Below are positions 44,808 through 57,529 of a DNA stretch of 64,000 nucleotides, one piece after another; positions within the stretch are counted from its first letter, which is position 1, and every line of letters begins with the position of its first letter. The notes under the pieces are model-generated. The model did not search any database, was not told the DNA's origin, and worked only from the letters and a program-made list of their open reading frames with translations. The DNA lies in assembly GCA_032821775.1 (NCBI GenBank), contig JAVLRN010000019.1, positions 245,964 to 309,963 on the forward strand. Direction: 5' to 3'. The stretch is from Sanguinoderma infundibulare. Taxonomy: Eukaryota > Basidiomycota > Agaricomycetes > Polyporales > Polyporaceae. The translations under genes were made by a program, and so were the position numbers.

Positions 44808-47565
44808 TTAGGGCCCGGCCGGAAACTCGGACGCCGGGAGGTCTCCTTGGAAGAGGCGGGGATGGCGCGCGATCTGTGCGGGGTGGAGGCAGAGTCGAGT
44901 CAATTTTCAGCCTCGATATACCGGTCTCCTCGAAATACAAAGACGTTGGGGTCGAACGGAGCACACACTCACAAACGACCGCACGCGCTTCCCGTACAAG
45001 TACATCGGGACGGACGCGAGCCAGCAGAACGCCTGACAGCCCCCGAGGATGAGGAGGGAGACCTTGACGCCGTGCGAGAGGATGATACCGTTGGCGAAGA
45101 AGGTGGACGCGTAGAGGACCATGTTCTTCGCGAAGTTGCTCACGGACAGGATGTGCAGCGCGTTCGCGCGGTGCGTGTCGAGCAGGTAGGTGACTGCGGC
45201 CGAGCCGGAGACGACCATGCTGAAGTTGAGCATCCTGTCCCCGGTCGAAACGGACGTCACAGGTGGGGTGCACGCGGAATTTGAGATTTTTCAATTTGCC
45301 AGAGGTGATGGAGAGGCGAGGAACGGTGGCGGTGGAGCCGGCGTTGGAGGACACCCGGTGGAAGAAAGAGTCGGACGGTTGAGAGAAGGATACTTGTGGA
45401 CGGGAGAAGGATGGGACGTACGTGATGCATGCGACGGCTCCAATCCACGGCATGTGGTTGTCCGTCCCGACGGCCCAGCCGACGTAGCCGAAGACGCCGA
45501 AGAGCATGCCGAGCATGAAGACGAGCCTGTACTCGGGCTCGTAGATCCCGCGGTTTCGTTGGGACATCCAGACGATGCCCCAGTCGTTGAGGGGACCTGT
45601 GACGAGCATCGCGAGGACGATCCCGACGATGCCACCGAGGTTTGTCAGACCCTGGTGTACAACGGGAAGTAGATGAGAGGAGGACGTTATCGCGCATACG
45701 CGAAGACGCACGATCTGGGCTGCATTGAAGTTGTATTCGATGGTGAAGATCGTCGACGAGCACAGCGGGACGAGGCCTATGTCCGAGGCGTCAGCGCCCG
45801 GATTTCGCGGAAAGCAGGAGCGGAACACGTCGGGACGCACTCAACCACACGGTCTGCATTGCGTAGCTCAGGAACACGAACCACGTCTGCGAGTACAGCA
45901 CCAAAATTAAACAAGGTAAATGGGCTACCAGAAGAGAATTAATTGGTCAATGATACGCACCACAGGCGACAGGATGAACGGGAGAGGCCGCATGAAAATC
46001 TTCCACATGCTTTCATCGGAAAAGGTTCCATTGTAGATCCTCATCTGGGAGAGGAAGGTGGGTGGCGTCGGAGATGAGAGGTTGCGGTCACCATTCTCCA
46101 CGTCCACGTTTGCGCCCGGGGTTTCTGACCGCCTGGGCGGCGTCTTCTCGATGCTGTCCTCGTCGCTGGCGTTCTCCGCTTTGTTAGATTTGGTATGTGT
46201 TGGAGCTGCTTCGCGATGATATGTTGTCTGAAATTGTTCTGATGATGATCTGAGTTGTTGACGGGACGTGTAGGCCACTGACCTCAGGGACGAAGAAGAA
46301 AACTCCGATAAAGGAAAGCCCGCAAGCGATAGAGACAAACCAAAACCCAAGTTGCCATGAGAGATTTTGGATGACGTAGCTGTAGATCAATGGTCCCCTG
46401 TATCTTCCGGGTTAGAGCATGATTCACCACAGAATACAGTCGCTGAACGGCGTCGCACAAGGTTATGCCTGCCATCAGGGAGAAGTTCCACATCACCGAA
46501 CGCGAGCCACGCTCGTGTACGCTTTGAGACTTGGTGTCAGCGCACGCTCGGAACGTTTCAAGGGTACTTCAATCGCATACAAGTATATGTGCTCGATCGT
46601 GGTCGCAACGAGGCTGAATGGAAATCAGTATGTCTGAGTAAGAGCCGATGGACACACACTCGGAAGCGAAGCGCGGCACGTACCATTGTGGCGCAGCCAT
46701 TCCAAACCCTTGGAATATACGCGCACCTCGAATGGAAACCAGGTCAGGGCTCAGGGCATTCCAGATGCACGAGATGAACATCTTGCGCCATTCAGCAACG
46801 AAACACGCGCTTGCAGATGATGGCGTAGTACCAACGCACCAGGAATGTGGACAAAAGGAACACTATCCGATGTCCGTACTTGACAGCCAGGGTGTTTTGC
46901 ACGAGCCTGTGTCACCATAGACCTTTGGCATCAGGCACCTCGTTTGATAAGATAGAAATATAGAAACGTGCATGAAGATACCGAGCCCGAGGAGGAGGGC
47001 ACCGAAGGACGACGTGATCTCGTCCACGGAGACGTGGAACTGCGTCGCGAGTAGCACGTATCCGGCGCTGGCGACGGGCGATAGGACTCCCGCCAGACTG
47101 GTTGCAAGGATTCTGTGGGGGCGCGATGTCGACAGCGGAGTTAGCATGAGAGGCATGTGGGCACACTGGACGTCAACTTGAAAGATGGAAGACTAGGCAC
47201 GCACAATGTCCAGAAGCACGCCTCTTTCTTCCACCTCGGCCAATTTAAGCTAGACGATGTTCTCGAAGGTGAACAGACGCAATGTTGTCAATGAGTGAGA
47301 TATGGATGCGACGTACGGATCGCGAGGGTCGTCGGAAGGCTGAGGGATGAGCACGACGTGCGAGTAGCTGCCGGTGCCGCGCCTGAGCTCCTTCGCTTCG
47401 TCTATCGTCACTTGGTGCCCATGAACGTTTCCACGGTCCGATAGCAGGCCGGTCCCCGGAACGTTTGCGAGCTTGTGGTCCTCTGCGTTTTCAGAATGAA
47501 GTCATGAAGTCATAGTCAATTGGAGGTTGAGTAGATCATCACCTACCAAGGATCCCGAAAGTCAT
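44808..47565 (-). CDS. MFS transporter, DHA1-type (tandem copy 1)
   Basis: Major facilitator superfamily drug/metabolite antiporter of the plasma membrane, with about ten exons on the minus strand. It starts MTFGILE (47565), and a short intron joins EDHKLANVPGTGLLSD. The cytosolic N-terminus leads to SDDPRDP|LNWPRWKKEACFWT, the family's entry motif. Membrane parts include SVDEITSSFGALLLGLGIFM, IRGARIFQGFGMAAPQW, QLGFWFVSIACGLSFIGVFF, LTNLGGIVGIVLAMLVTGPL, WGIVWMSQRNRGIYEPEYRL and ILSHGVKVSLLILGGCQAFC. The last exon is IARHPRLFQGDLPASEF and ends at 44808. The substrate cannot be told. A closely similar paralogue lies directly upstream in the same orientation. Inner exon limits were not all fixed. 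Confidence 0.85.
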
Positions 47566-48016
47566 GACGCTCAAGGTGGGATGAACGTGAGCCGAAGGGG
47601 AATAGTGCCGCTCTTTTGTTGCCGTACTATATAGGAAGGCGCGTATATCAGACTGCGGCCATGGCACCTCGAAATCTTGGCACCCCGTGGGGCGGCGGGG
47701 ACACGAAGGAGCAGCCCGAGGGTCAAGTGACCACCTTTGCCTCCGAAGGGGCTATAGAAAACAGTACGTTTCTCTCATGCAAGTAAATCATGGGAGCGGT
47801 CGGGGGTGTGATAGGGACCTGCCAGAAAAACGCCACGTTAACGGCAGACCGTTCAGGGCCCGCACCGTCCTGTGAACAATCCCGAAAATAGCGCGCAGTT
47901 TGCGTAGAGAACCGAAATCCCGTAGTACACTTCCATGCAGGAGATGATGAGCGTAGGTATTGGGAGAGTACGAGTACATCCGTCTTGCTGTGGGCTGGCA
48001 GCATACAGTACCGCGC
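47566..48016. other. Spacer between the two MFS genes
   Basis: About 450 bp, serving as promoter of copy 1 and 3' flank of copy 2. There is no clear TATA box; tactatataggaa near 47625-47635 is a TATA-like word about 60 bp upstream of the copy 1 start on the minus strand. Confidence 0.45.
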
Positions 48017-50468
48017 CTATCGCGTCTCCTTAGACGCAAAGTCAGACGCGGGAAGCTCTCCCCGGAATACTTCAGGATGACGGGCAATCTGCACGGTAAT
48101 TAGCAAAATTTACCTTGAAATTCGCCGTTCTGGACATCTGTTGGACCACTCACAAACGACCGCACGCGCTTTCCGAAGACGTACATTGGGACAGACGCGA
48201 CCCAGCAGAACGCCTGACAGCCCCCGAGGATGAGGAGGGAGACCTTGACGCCGTGCGAGAGGATGATGCCATTTGCGAAGAAGGTAGAAGCGTACAGCAC
48301 CATGTTCTTGCCGAAGTTGCTCAGCGCGAGGATGTGCAGCGCGTTCGCACGGTGCGTGTCGAGGAGGTACGTCACTGCCGCCGAGCCGGACACGACCATG
48401 CTGAAGTTCAGCATCCTGCCATAGCCACAACGTTAGGTTTCGACACAAGGGGGAATACAGGAAGGGCGTACGTGATGCACGCGACGGCGCCGATCCAGGG
48501 CATGCGGTGGTCGTTCCCGACGGCCCAGCCGACGTAGCCGAACACCCCGAAGAGCATGCTGAGCATGAAGACGAGCCGGAACTCGGGCTCGTAGATGCCG
48601 CGATTCCGCTTGGACAGCCAAACGACGCCCCAGTCGTTCAACGGACCGGTGACGGCCATTGCGAGGACGATGCCGACCAAGCCACCCAGGTTCGTTAGGC
48701 CCTATCCATTATGTATCAAGCCGCGCTGAGTCAAGGCATGGCAGAGGTTCGGAGGAGAGAAGAAGCACGTACGATTTGCGTGGCGTTGAAGTCATACTCG
48801 AGTGTGAAGATCGTAGATGAGCAGAGGGGTACGAGGCCTGAGTGGTCGTCAGAAAAACAATAAATGCACCCTCTAACACCGCCGCGACGTACTCAACCAC
48901 ACCGTCTGCATGCCGTGCGCCAGGAACAGGAACCAGGTCTGTCCACATTTTCGTCACTACATCAGCACAGTGTTCAAGCCGCGATAGGTTCAACATACCA
49001 CCGGTGACAGGAGGAAGGGAAACGGTCGGAGTAATATCTTCCAGATGCTTTCATCCGTGAACGTTCCGTTCCAGATCTTGAGCGAAGAGATGTAACTTGG
49101 AGGTGAAGCGACAGAGGAACAGTCAGCACGCTCAATCTCTGCATCCGCAATGTATTTTTCCGAACTGCCCGAATCGTTCTCGAGACCGCCTTTCGATGCC
49201 TTCATGACGGCTTCGCGGTTGAACGTCGTCTGCGCAAACGTATAATCAACATGGAACAGGATGGCAAGCAAAGGGTCTTGTCACCTCTGGGACGAAGAAG
49301 AAGATGGCGATGGCGTTCAATCCGAGCGGAATGCTGACGAACCAAAATCCAAACTCCCAGGACAAGTTTTGGATCACGTAGCTGCAGATGAGGGGTCCTC
49401 TACGACACTGCTCAGTTGGGGGTGTGCGATCTGCTTAAATCGAGACTTACAACGTGATTCCTGCCATGATGGAGAAGCTCCATATGACTGAGCGCGACCC
49501 TCGTTCGTGGATACTAGATTGTGTTCTTAGAACCACTGCGGAGGTGCTCCGAACCGATACTCACTAGTATATCTGTTCGAGCGTCGAAGCTACAAGACTG
49601 AGATGGGTCAATCAATTACGATTAGGTCATGATGATCCTCAGAAGCATACATACCTCTGCAATGCCGACATACCAAAGCCTTGGAAGAGGCGCGAAGCCC
49701 GAATCGAGGCCAGATTGGGGCTCAGAGCGCACCAAATACAAGAAATAAACATCTGGGTGTGTTCATCTACGTGCACTCCGAACAATACCGAAAGCATACC
49801 AGTGATACTGAAATCAAGTAAACAATACGATGGCCAAACTTGACGGCCAGAGCATTCTGTACGAGCCTTGTCCATGATTAGCTATCCGCAGCAGTCAGAT
49901 GTCGCTAGCACTCACATGAACGCGCCGAGACCGAGGAGAATAAACCCAAAGGACGATGTGACGTTGTCGACCGAGACATTGAACTGCTTTGCCAATAAAG
50001 TGTAACCGGGGCCGACCATGGGCGATAAAGCACCATCAAGACTTGCTGCGAATGCTCTGCAAACCGTCAACAAAACAGCTCAAACGAAGGTCAAGGTCAT
50101 AGCATCGATACGCACAGTGTCCAGAAGCAGGCCTCCTTCTTCCACGCCGGCCAATTTAGGCTAGGTCGTCGGCCTCCAATTAGTTCAGGACACAGCCAAT
50201 TGAATGGTGACACACGTACGGATCACGGGGGTCATCGGATGGCTGCGGGATAAGAACCACATGGGAGTACTTGCCCGTCCCGCGCTTTAAATCCTTCGCT
50301 TCGTCAATCGTAACTTGGTGTCCGTGGACGATGCCCTGGTCTGAAAGGAGGCCGGTCCCTGGGACCTTTTCAAACTTACGATCTTCTACAACCCCCAAGG
50401 TGAGAGACGGTCAGCCATGCAAACCGTTTAAGGGCGAGAAAGGCTCACCGAGAATCCCAAAAGCCATG
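48017..50468 (-). CDS. MFS transporter, DHA1-type (tandem copy 2)
   Basis: Paralogue of 44808-47565 with the same exon layout. It starts MAFGILE (50468), then DRKFEKVPGTGLLSDQGIVH, and shares the GTGKYSHVVLIPQPSDDPRD entry region before LNWPAWKKEACFWT. Later segments include VDNVTSSFGFILLGLGAFM, IRASRLFQGFGMSALQ, WEFGFWFVSIPLGLNAIAIF, WGVVWLSKRNRGIYEPEFRL and MVVSGSAAVTYLLDTHRANA. The final exon IARHPEVFRGELPASDF ends at 48017. Copy 1 and copy 2 differ at many positions in all exons, so this is a much older duplication than blocks A/B. The specific substrate is unknown. Confidence 0.85.
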
Positions 50469-51221
50469 ATGTGCAGGATGCAGAAATCGAGTGAATCAGC
50501 GGTGAGTTGCGCAGAGCAGCGAGTCCGGAGACTTTCGACGCTGTTGGACTAAATACTCTGCCATGTTGTAGCCATGTTTACGGTATGCTCTCCAACGCAG
50601 TGCACACCCAGTCTTGCTCTTGGCAGACCATGGGACTTTAAGCATTCAAAGAAGGGCATCCGGCGGCGCCAGCGCTGTCAAATGACCACACTTCTCCGAC
50701 AGACGCACCGAAGAGAAGTCGACTCTCCCATGAGAGTGTATCACGAGAAGCGAGTGATGGTGATAACGGTTCACAAGAAAAGCCAGGCAGGGGTCGGAGT
50801 GCCGCTCTACAGCACATTGAGCTGCAGTAGTACGATAACTCACATTTTTAGAGCTGGCGGTGGAGTTTCGTGATCGGAAGTAGTTGAAGAATCTAGTATG
50901 TTTTTCGCACATCAACATCCTCCGGTAATGCAAAAAGCCTGAAATAAGACTTCGAAATGCGCACAGAGCCAGAATAGAAGACCAGGTCGGTCTTGTGGAG
51001 GGCGTGAACGGTAAGGAAGCGGACTCGCAGGCTGCATGTGTGTGTGACCTCTGAAGTGATGCGTAACAGTCACAGTGTTACGGCGTCACAGCGACCATGA
51101 GCGCCTGCATCCTTCCTGGCTTGCCTTGAACCTTCACCATCATCGTCACCGTCCACTTTGACGGTGTTTGTACTATCGCCACTACGACCACTACGACCAC
51201 CACGAAGGAGACGACGAGGCG
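50469..51221. promoter_or_regulatory. Divergent intergenic region MFS2 / THOC1
   Basis: About 750 bp between divergently transcribed genes, so both promoters should lie here. Repeated cacagtgttac/agtcacagtg words sit near 51060-51085. No coding potential recognised. Confidence 0.45.
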
Positions 51222-53930
51222 ATGCAGTCCATACAACGGAGCCTCGACGCTTTACTCTCTTCTCTACCCTCGCGTCCTGTAGACAAGATTACTCTCGACT
51301 CGTATGTGAAACAGACACTATCCAAAGCACAATCCGGAGCGAACCCGGAGAGCTGGAAGAATCAGTGGGAGTTTGTGTTGAGGAAGGCGATCTTTGACTT
51401 GGCGGTGAGTGGCGCATATAGTCACATTACTTATAGCGTCTGAACTACACGCCTTTTAGGCCACAGAAGGAAAAGCCCTCAAGGACCCCAGCACGACGTA
51501 CTACGACCGACTGAGCGACATGCTCGACATAACCCTCGCATTCACAGAGCATGGTCAGTCGATACACTCCTTCAGCTTCCACCACTCATGCGCGCGGCCA
51601 TTGCGTTCTCAGATGCGTGCGACCAAGTATTCCCCTTCACTGTCCTCCAGGACCTCCTCGAGACACAAACCATCTCCTCGTGCTCGCATATATTCTCTTG
51701 GATAGAAGAGCGCGCAGAACGCCTCACCGAGGGCATGATCCCGCAGAAGGGCAAGGCCCTCGTCCTCCTCCGAACCCTGAACGACCTCCTTCGGCGGCTG
51801 TCTAACACGGGCGCGACAACTATGTTTTGTGGTCGCATCCTCACATTCCTCAGTCGCGTCTTCCCGTTGGGCGAGCGGAGCGGAGTGAACTTGCGAGGAG
51901 AGTACGGGCCGACATGGGACGGACCCCGCGCGAAAGGACATGAGCGGGAGAAGTCAGGCGTGTCAGAAGGGAAGTCTGAGGAGGAGGCGGAGGAAAAGGA
52001 CAAGGATCAGATGGACGTGGATGAGACGAAGGAGGACCAGGTGGCCAACGCGGCGGAGAAACGGAGGAAAGAGAAGGAGGGTGCGTGTGCTCTCCCGTCG
52101 GTTTGTACTCGCTCATGCTGAACTCCCAGCAGACTTTTATTATACGTTTTGGGGGCTCCAGCGCCCATTCTCCCGTCCGCCTCTGTTTGCAGAGCCCGCT
52201 ACGTTTTCATCGTTCAAGGAGGCGGTGAACAAGGTGCTGCCGGTGATCAAGGAGGCCACCGCGAAGGACCGCGCTCTCATGGGCAGCAAGTCGAACGGCA
52301 TACCTACGGCACCAGCCGGGCCTTTGAAACGAAAACGGGAAGCTGGAGTCGCCGAAACCGCCGCGAAGAGCCAGTACTACTTTGCGAAGTACCTCACCAG
52401 CCCCGAGCTGCTCGACCTGGAGATCGCAGACACGCATTTCCGACGCCAGTTCCTCTTCCAGCTCCTCATCCTTCTCAACCATCTCCTGACGTTTACCAAG
52501 AACGCGAAGGAGGCGTGGGCGACCAACCGGAATCGTTCCCTTCAAATCGATTTTACGCTCGAGCCGGACGACGCACAGTGGGTGCAAGAGACGATCACGC
52601 GCACGACGGAGGAACTGCGCCAGACGGCGCCCAACGGCCGTGCGTTCTCTGAGACGGTGCAGGTCATTCTAGAGCGCGAGAAGAACTGGGTGAAGTGGAA
52701 GAACGAACTGTGCACCCCGTTCGACCGGGAATCGTGGAGGGAGGAGGTCGAGGTTAATGGGGAGAAGAGGAAGGTCGGGCTGGAGGACGCGACGGAGGGC
52801 GTCCGGAAAAAGATGAGGGGGGATCAGGAGCCGTGGCCACACCGGTACGGGAGCGCGCCGTTGACGGAGATTTGGGAGATGGGGTACCGGGATTTATGGG
52901 ATTTACAGCATCCGTTCCAGTGCGTATCCATTCTCTGCGCGATTTGCAAACATGGTCCTGATTTTCGCAGACCCGGGGACGTCAAAGACTTCGTCAAAAA
53001 GATCAAGCAGGAAGATGCGCGGATCGACATGCGGAAGAAACAGCTCACGAAGCAGGCGGAACGCATCGCAGCGGCTCGCGCGAAGGCCGCCGCGCCCAAG
53101 GACGGCGCAAGGGCCGCGTCGGCGTCCGCCACAGCGAACCCCATGCCGAACAGCATGTCGACGCCGCCACTGCCCACCTCGGGATCACAAGACCCGCTGC
53201 CACCTTCAAAAGCTCACCCGCCACCCGCTGCTGCTGTCCCCTTGCACCCCTCACTGCCTGCGAAACCTGGGACGACGCCTGTCCCAGAGAGTGCGGCCGC
53301 GTCGCCGGTGCGGGTGGCCACGCCCAATCCTCCTCCAGCCGCCGCGCCATCGCCATCACCAGCACCTGTGGTGCCTGCACCAGCTCCGGCTCCCGCAGAG
53401 CCACCTGCCGCGATCGAGCTTCCGCCTGACGATCAGGTCAAGAGATACGAAGAGGTACGTGTGCTCCATTCGATGAGATCGCGATGTGGGCTGCTTTTCG
53501 TCGCAAGGGATATCTCGGGGATCCCGATTATTTACTTTGTGAGGGAAAGTACGGGCGCCCTGGCCATAGTCCCCACCCGAGTTCTAACGAACGCACGCTA
53601 ATTAATATGGTTTGAATGATCACGCAGAACAAGCAGCGGTGGGCGTGGCTCGCGCTCCGGACGGCGAGGGACCAGTACCTGCAGCACTTTGGGAAGATTG
53701 GGACGGGCGACGTCGTGCTCCTCCAGATGGAGATCGACAAGGCCGCAGCGGAGGCTGCGAATTCCGCGACGAATGCGGCCACGGCGAGCCCTGTGCCGCC
53801 GCCGCCGACGGAGGATGGATCGAACAGTAAGTTGGGGGCTGCCAAGGGAGATGGGGAAGCTGGTGCGGTCGATGGCCATGGTCAGGGCCGGAAGGACGTG
53901 GAAGGTGATGTGAAGATGGAGGAGCGATAG
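51222..53930 (+). CDS. THOC1: THO complex subunit 1 (THOC1/Hpr1)
   Basis: Subunit of the THO/TREX complex, which packages nascent mRNA and couples transcription to nuclear export. The start is the ATG of [20 protein letters not shown]; exon 1 ends at 51404 (gtgagt). Family signatures follow in order: [78 protein letters not shown], an acidic linker, [76 protein letters not shown] and [14 protein letters not shown]. After an intron (52921-52972) comes a basic helix, a Pro/Ala-rich linker and the last exon [20 protein letters not shown] with [13 protein letters not shown]. It is the apparent source of the fragments in repeats U, X and X'. No break was seen, so it should be functional. Confidence 0.93.
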
Positions 53931-54482
53931 GTCGTCGTCGTTGTTACATGCACGTATGTACGAGGAGGGAAGGCGATTTGCGTCAAGACCACTCGGATTC
54001 AGACGCCCCCATGCTTGCCGGAATATGTTCCAACTGCTGTTTCATATGGTCGTCTCTCGCGGGCTCTGTTGGTGAAGACGCACCATGACGAGACAGGCAC
54101 AAGGTGCGAACGAATTCAACCTGGCTTGAGCATAAGTGCTATTCGACGATCTCGTTTCGTTCTCTTGGTGTGTTCTAGCACGCGGCCCTAGGTCGAAAGA
54201 GCGGCGTGGATTGGTGGAGAATGTGGGGGGAACCGGCTGGGACGGGCCCTGGGCGGTCCGCGACGAGAGCGATCAAGCATCTAGGGAGAGATCTGCAGGC
54301 GCGATCTTGACAAAACGAGGGCTGGCTGAAGCGAGGCGACTCGGAGGACGACCGACTGGCTCCGACTGGCACATCGATAAATACCGGCACCGCGCGCCCT
54401 CCACGCCGCTCCTTCCGACAACTACTCTCTCTACCCCGCCTCCTCTACCATACCCTAGACTTGCTACGCATTTCGCGCGACC
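53931..54482 (+). promoter_or_regulatory. GAL10 promoter region
   Basis: Spacer between THOC1 and GAL10. A TATA-like gataaatacc at about 54376 is followed by a C/T-rich leader (54395-54460) and the ATG at 54483. No gene seen. Confidence 0.5.
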
Positions 54483-56160
54483 ATGCCCGAACTCAAAGTG
54501 TGTCGGTCTGCCACTCTCGTACTCATTCCGGAGGGACTCACGCTTGGAATGTGGATGTGTAGCGAGTGCTAGTCACCGGGGGTGCAGGCTACATCGGTAC
54601 GCACCTGTTCCCGCTTGCTGGCAGCACGCGTTCTCGTGTCTGACCAGGAACCGTCATCTCCTCGCGGATCTCGCCCAACGCCCACCCGTCGTGGCCCTAC
54701 ATCACATCCTAATCCGCATCCGGCCATGGCCATTCCTCGGCAGGCTCGCACGTTGTCTTCGCCCTCCAGCAGACGCGGCGGTACAAGGTCATCTCGGTTG
54801 ACAACCACCACAACTCGTCGCCCAGGGCCCTCGAGCGCGTCGCACAGCTCGCGCGCGACGCCCTCCCCGCCGACGCGTCCGCGCAGGACAAGGACAGCGC
54901 GGAGATCGACGTCCATCCCGTCGACCTCACCAAGAGGGAGGATATCCGGGCCGTGTTTGCGAAGTATGGCAAGGGCGGCATCTGGGGCGTCATTCACATC
55001 GCGGTGCGTCTCGTCTCTCTTCTTTTTTCTCCAAGGAATTGTGTGGCGTTCTGGTGCTCACGCGGGGGAACGTGTGCAGGCGTACAAGGCGGTGGGCGAG
55101 TCGACGGAGATCCCGCTGGCGTACTACGAGAACAACGTGTCTGCTACCGTCTACCTCCTCCAGGTCATGGGCGAGTTCGACTGCACGCGCATCGTCTACT
55201 CGTCCTCTGCGACCGTGTACGGCACCCCGCCCGTGATCCCCATCCCCGAGACGACCCGCTTGGAGGCACACTCGCCGTATGGGAAGACGAAGGTGATGTG
55301 CGAGACCATCATCTCTGACCTCTGCGCCGGTGCGTCTACACGTCTATGCTGTGCCGAAAGTTAAATGACGATCCGCCATTTCGACGCGCAACAGCTGAGC
55401 CCAAGCGCTGGCGTGGCCTGTCATTACGTTACTTCAAGTGCGTATTCAGCGTCAGGCTTTGAATTTGTCCGCGCTGAACGTGGTATGGCAGCCCCGGGGG
55501 TGCGCACCCATCTGGCACCATCGGCGAGGCACCCATCGGCCGCCCGGGCAACCTCTTCCCCCTGCTCGCTGCGATCGCTGTCGGCCGCCAACCGAACGAC
55601 CTCAAGGTGTTCGGCAACGACTACCCCACTCCGTACGTCTGCCGTCTGCCTCCGCTCAAAGAGACATCAACGCTAACGCGGGGCTTGTAGCGACGGCACT
55701 TGCGTGCGCGACTACCTGCACGTGCTCGACCTAGCCAAGGGCCACCTGCTCGCGCTGGACGCGCTCGCGCCGGAGTCGAAGGTGTTCGACGACTGCCCGA
55801 GCGACGCGCGCTACAAGGCGTACAACCTCGGCCGCGGCAAGGGCATGAGCGTGCTGCAGATCGTCGAGGCGATGCGCGCGCAGACCGGGTTCGGGTTCAA
55901 GTACGAGATCGTCGGCCGCAGGTGCGTATTTGATTCATACCGAGACATATTACATCTCTCCGCCGTCGTTCCGCTGCTCTCCCTGTCTTAATTCTGACTA
56001 TTGCGGGATGGGCAGGCGCGGAGATGTACCGGACTTGACGGCGGACCCTGCGCTCGCGGAGGCGCAGCTGGGCTTCAAGGCGGAGCAGGACCTCGAGACG
56101 ATGTGCCGCGACCTCTGGAACTGGCAGACGAAGAACCCAAAGGGGTACGATACCGACTAG
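54483..56160 (+). CDS. GAL10: UDP-glucose 4-epimerase (GAL10/GalE type)
   Basis: Interconverts UDP-glucose and UDP-galactose in the cytosolic Leloir pathway. The tiny first exon MPELK is spliced to [12 protein letters not shown], the Rossmann NAD-binding glycine motif. After a second intron come [20 protein letters not shown] and the NAD-contact region. Catalytic features are SSSATVYG and SPYGKTK (the Tyr-Lys pair of short-chain dehydrogenases). Then follow [42 protein letters not shown] and [17 protein letters not shown], ending [14 protein letters not shown]. About 380 residues, so epimerase only. The C-terminal mutarotase domain of yeast Gal10 is absent, which is usual in filamentous basidiomycetes as far as I know. 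Introns lie near 54498-54572, 54596-54742, 55002-55078 and 55330-55392, plus three later ones. Confidence 0.93.
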
Positions 56161-56824
56161 ATCTCCTCCGCTCATGGCATTATCCCAGGTTCGGGACGCG
56201 AGAGAAAAGCAAAGCTGAATGCAGTGCTATTCTATCACGCCGCTATTCCGTATCGAAGACCGTCACATGCATCTGAGTATGAGCGAGGGGAGCGGTGGAG
56301 GAGATGGTGATATCCGTATTAGAAGTCGATGTACAAAGTGTACTCGTATACCGTACTGCTATGCGCCGGCTTCAGTGCTATTGCTGGAGACTAATGATTA
56401 AATGCGTTGGGTTACCCCACATGTCTACTCTGCGCCGAATTGTGCGCTACATTATCGGCTGATCTCCAAGGATTCCGTTTTGAATCGTCCGATCCATGGG
56501 AGAGTGTCTGTCTTTAACCGGGACATGACGTCGCGTCCGGGGCGAGGACGAGTTGACTGTACTTGACATCAGAAAAGATGAGCAAACGAGTTCGGCTGTG
56601 GAGAATGCACATACCAGTACACAGTCCAGCAGACCAAGGCAACCATCAGGAGATTGGATGACCACTGCGAATGCTCCCGTTTGAGTGTGCACCTGATAAA
56701 GGGCGAGCTGGACCGCTGCGATCCGCGTGAGCAGAGAGTCCGCGCATGTGAGGCGAACGACGACGTACACACCGCACCACGGACCACAAAAGCCATGATG
56801 CGCAGAACTCACAACACCCAGGAG
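56161..56824. other. Convergent spacer, no gene seen
   Basis: Lies between the 3' ends of GAL10 and the minus-strand coiled-coil gene. Overlapping frames on the minus strand (56447-56812) show no family features and I do not support them. Confidence 0.5.
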
Positions 56825-57196
56825 TCACTTTGGGGTGTCAGCTTGGCTCGCAGGGTCCTCCCCCTCCCCTTCCTCATTCACCTTGACCTCCGAGACCGCT
56901 ACCGCTTTCCCCTCAGCCGCGACCGCCGCCTGGTCCACCTCGAGGTCGTTCAGAAGGCTGTCCAGATGGTCCATGATCCCGTCCAGGCGCTCCTCCACCC
57001 CGTCCGCGAGCCCCTCCGCTGCCTCGAGCCGCTTGAGGAGTTCTGCGACGTTCTCGGGATCCAGGTCCTCCGCTGTGTCCGCGGAGAGGAGCTGAGTGAG
57101 GAGGGCGATGTCGGACTCGAGCGACGAGCTTTTGGGTGCGGGTGCGGGTGCGGGTGCGCCGTTTCTCTGGGGGCCGTTTGGGTGGGATGTGGACAT
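56825..57196 (-). CDS. Small coiled-coil protein, unknown function
   Basis: Intronless frame of 123 residues, starting MSTSHPNGPQRNGAPAPAPA. A Pro/Ala leader is followed by helix-forming segments SDIALLTQLLSADTAEDLD, NVAELLKRLEAAEGLADGVE and ERLDGIMDHLDSLLNDLEVD with heptad-like leucines, then an acidic tail. Small proteins with this leader-helix-acid layout occur in other fungi, but I cannot name the family. High GC3 and a complete frame support a real gene. It is divergent from EXO84, with about 330 bp between the starts. Confidence 0.65.
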   Translation of the reverse strand: MSTSHPNGPQRNGAPAPAPAPKSSSLESDIALLTQLLSADTAEDLDPENVAELLKRLEAAEGLADGVEERLDGIMDHLDSLLNDLEVDQAAVAAEGKAVAVSEVKVNEEGEGEDPASQADTPK

Positions 57197-57529
57197 GATG
57201 CGAAGGTCGCAGACAAGGCGATGGTGGAGGGCCTAGTACTGTACAGTACTGAGTACTTACTGATGTAAGTGCTATTAACCCCAGTGCTCCAAAAGCGGTA
57301 TCTTAGAAGGTTGGGTTAGGGTTGTGTATCCCTCCTTCCAACTTGCTCTCTCCAAGTCTCCAGCTAGGCATCACCCCTCCCTGCAGCCGCCCTCGGTCTC
57401 AGTCCTCGAATATCCTCACTTTCTAAGCTTTATCGTCCCGCTGTAATACGACTGGGACTGGCTCTCTTGAAGTACTGGTTCTAATCCGACGACCACGACT
57501 TGGGCATCCGTCAATTACGACCTCGCACG

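Noticed and set aside
56447..56812. Minus-strand 121-codon frame downstream of the coiled-coil gene
   Set aside because: Cys/Val-rich without any family pattern, and located in the convergent 3' spacer.
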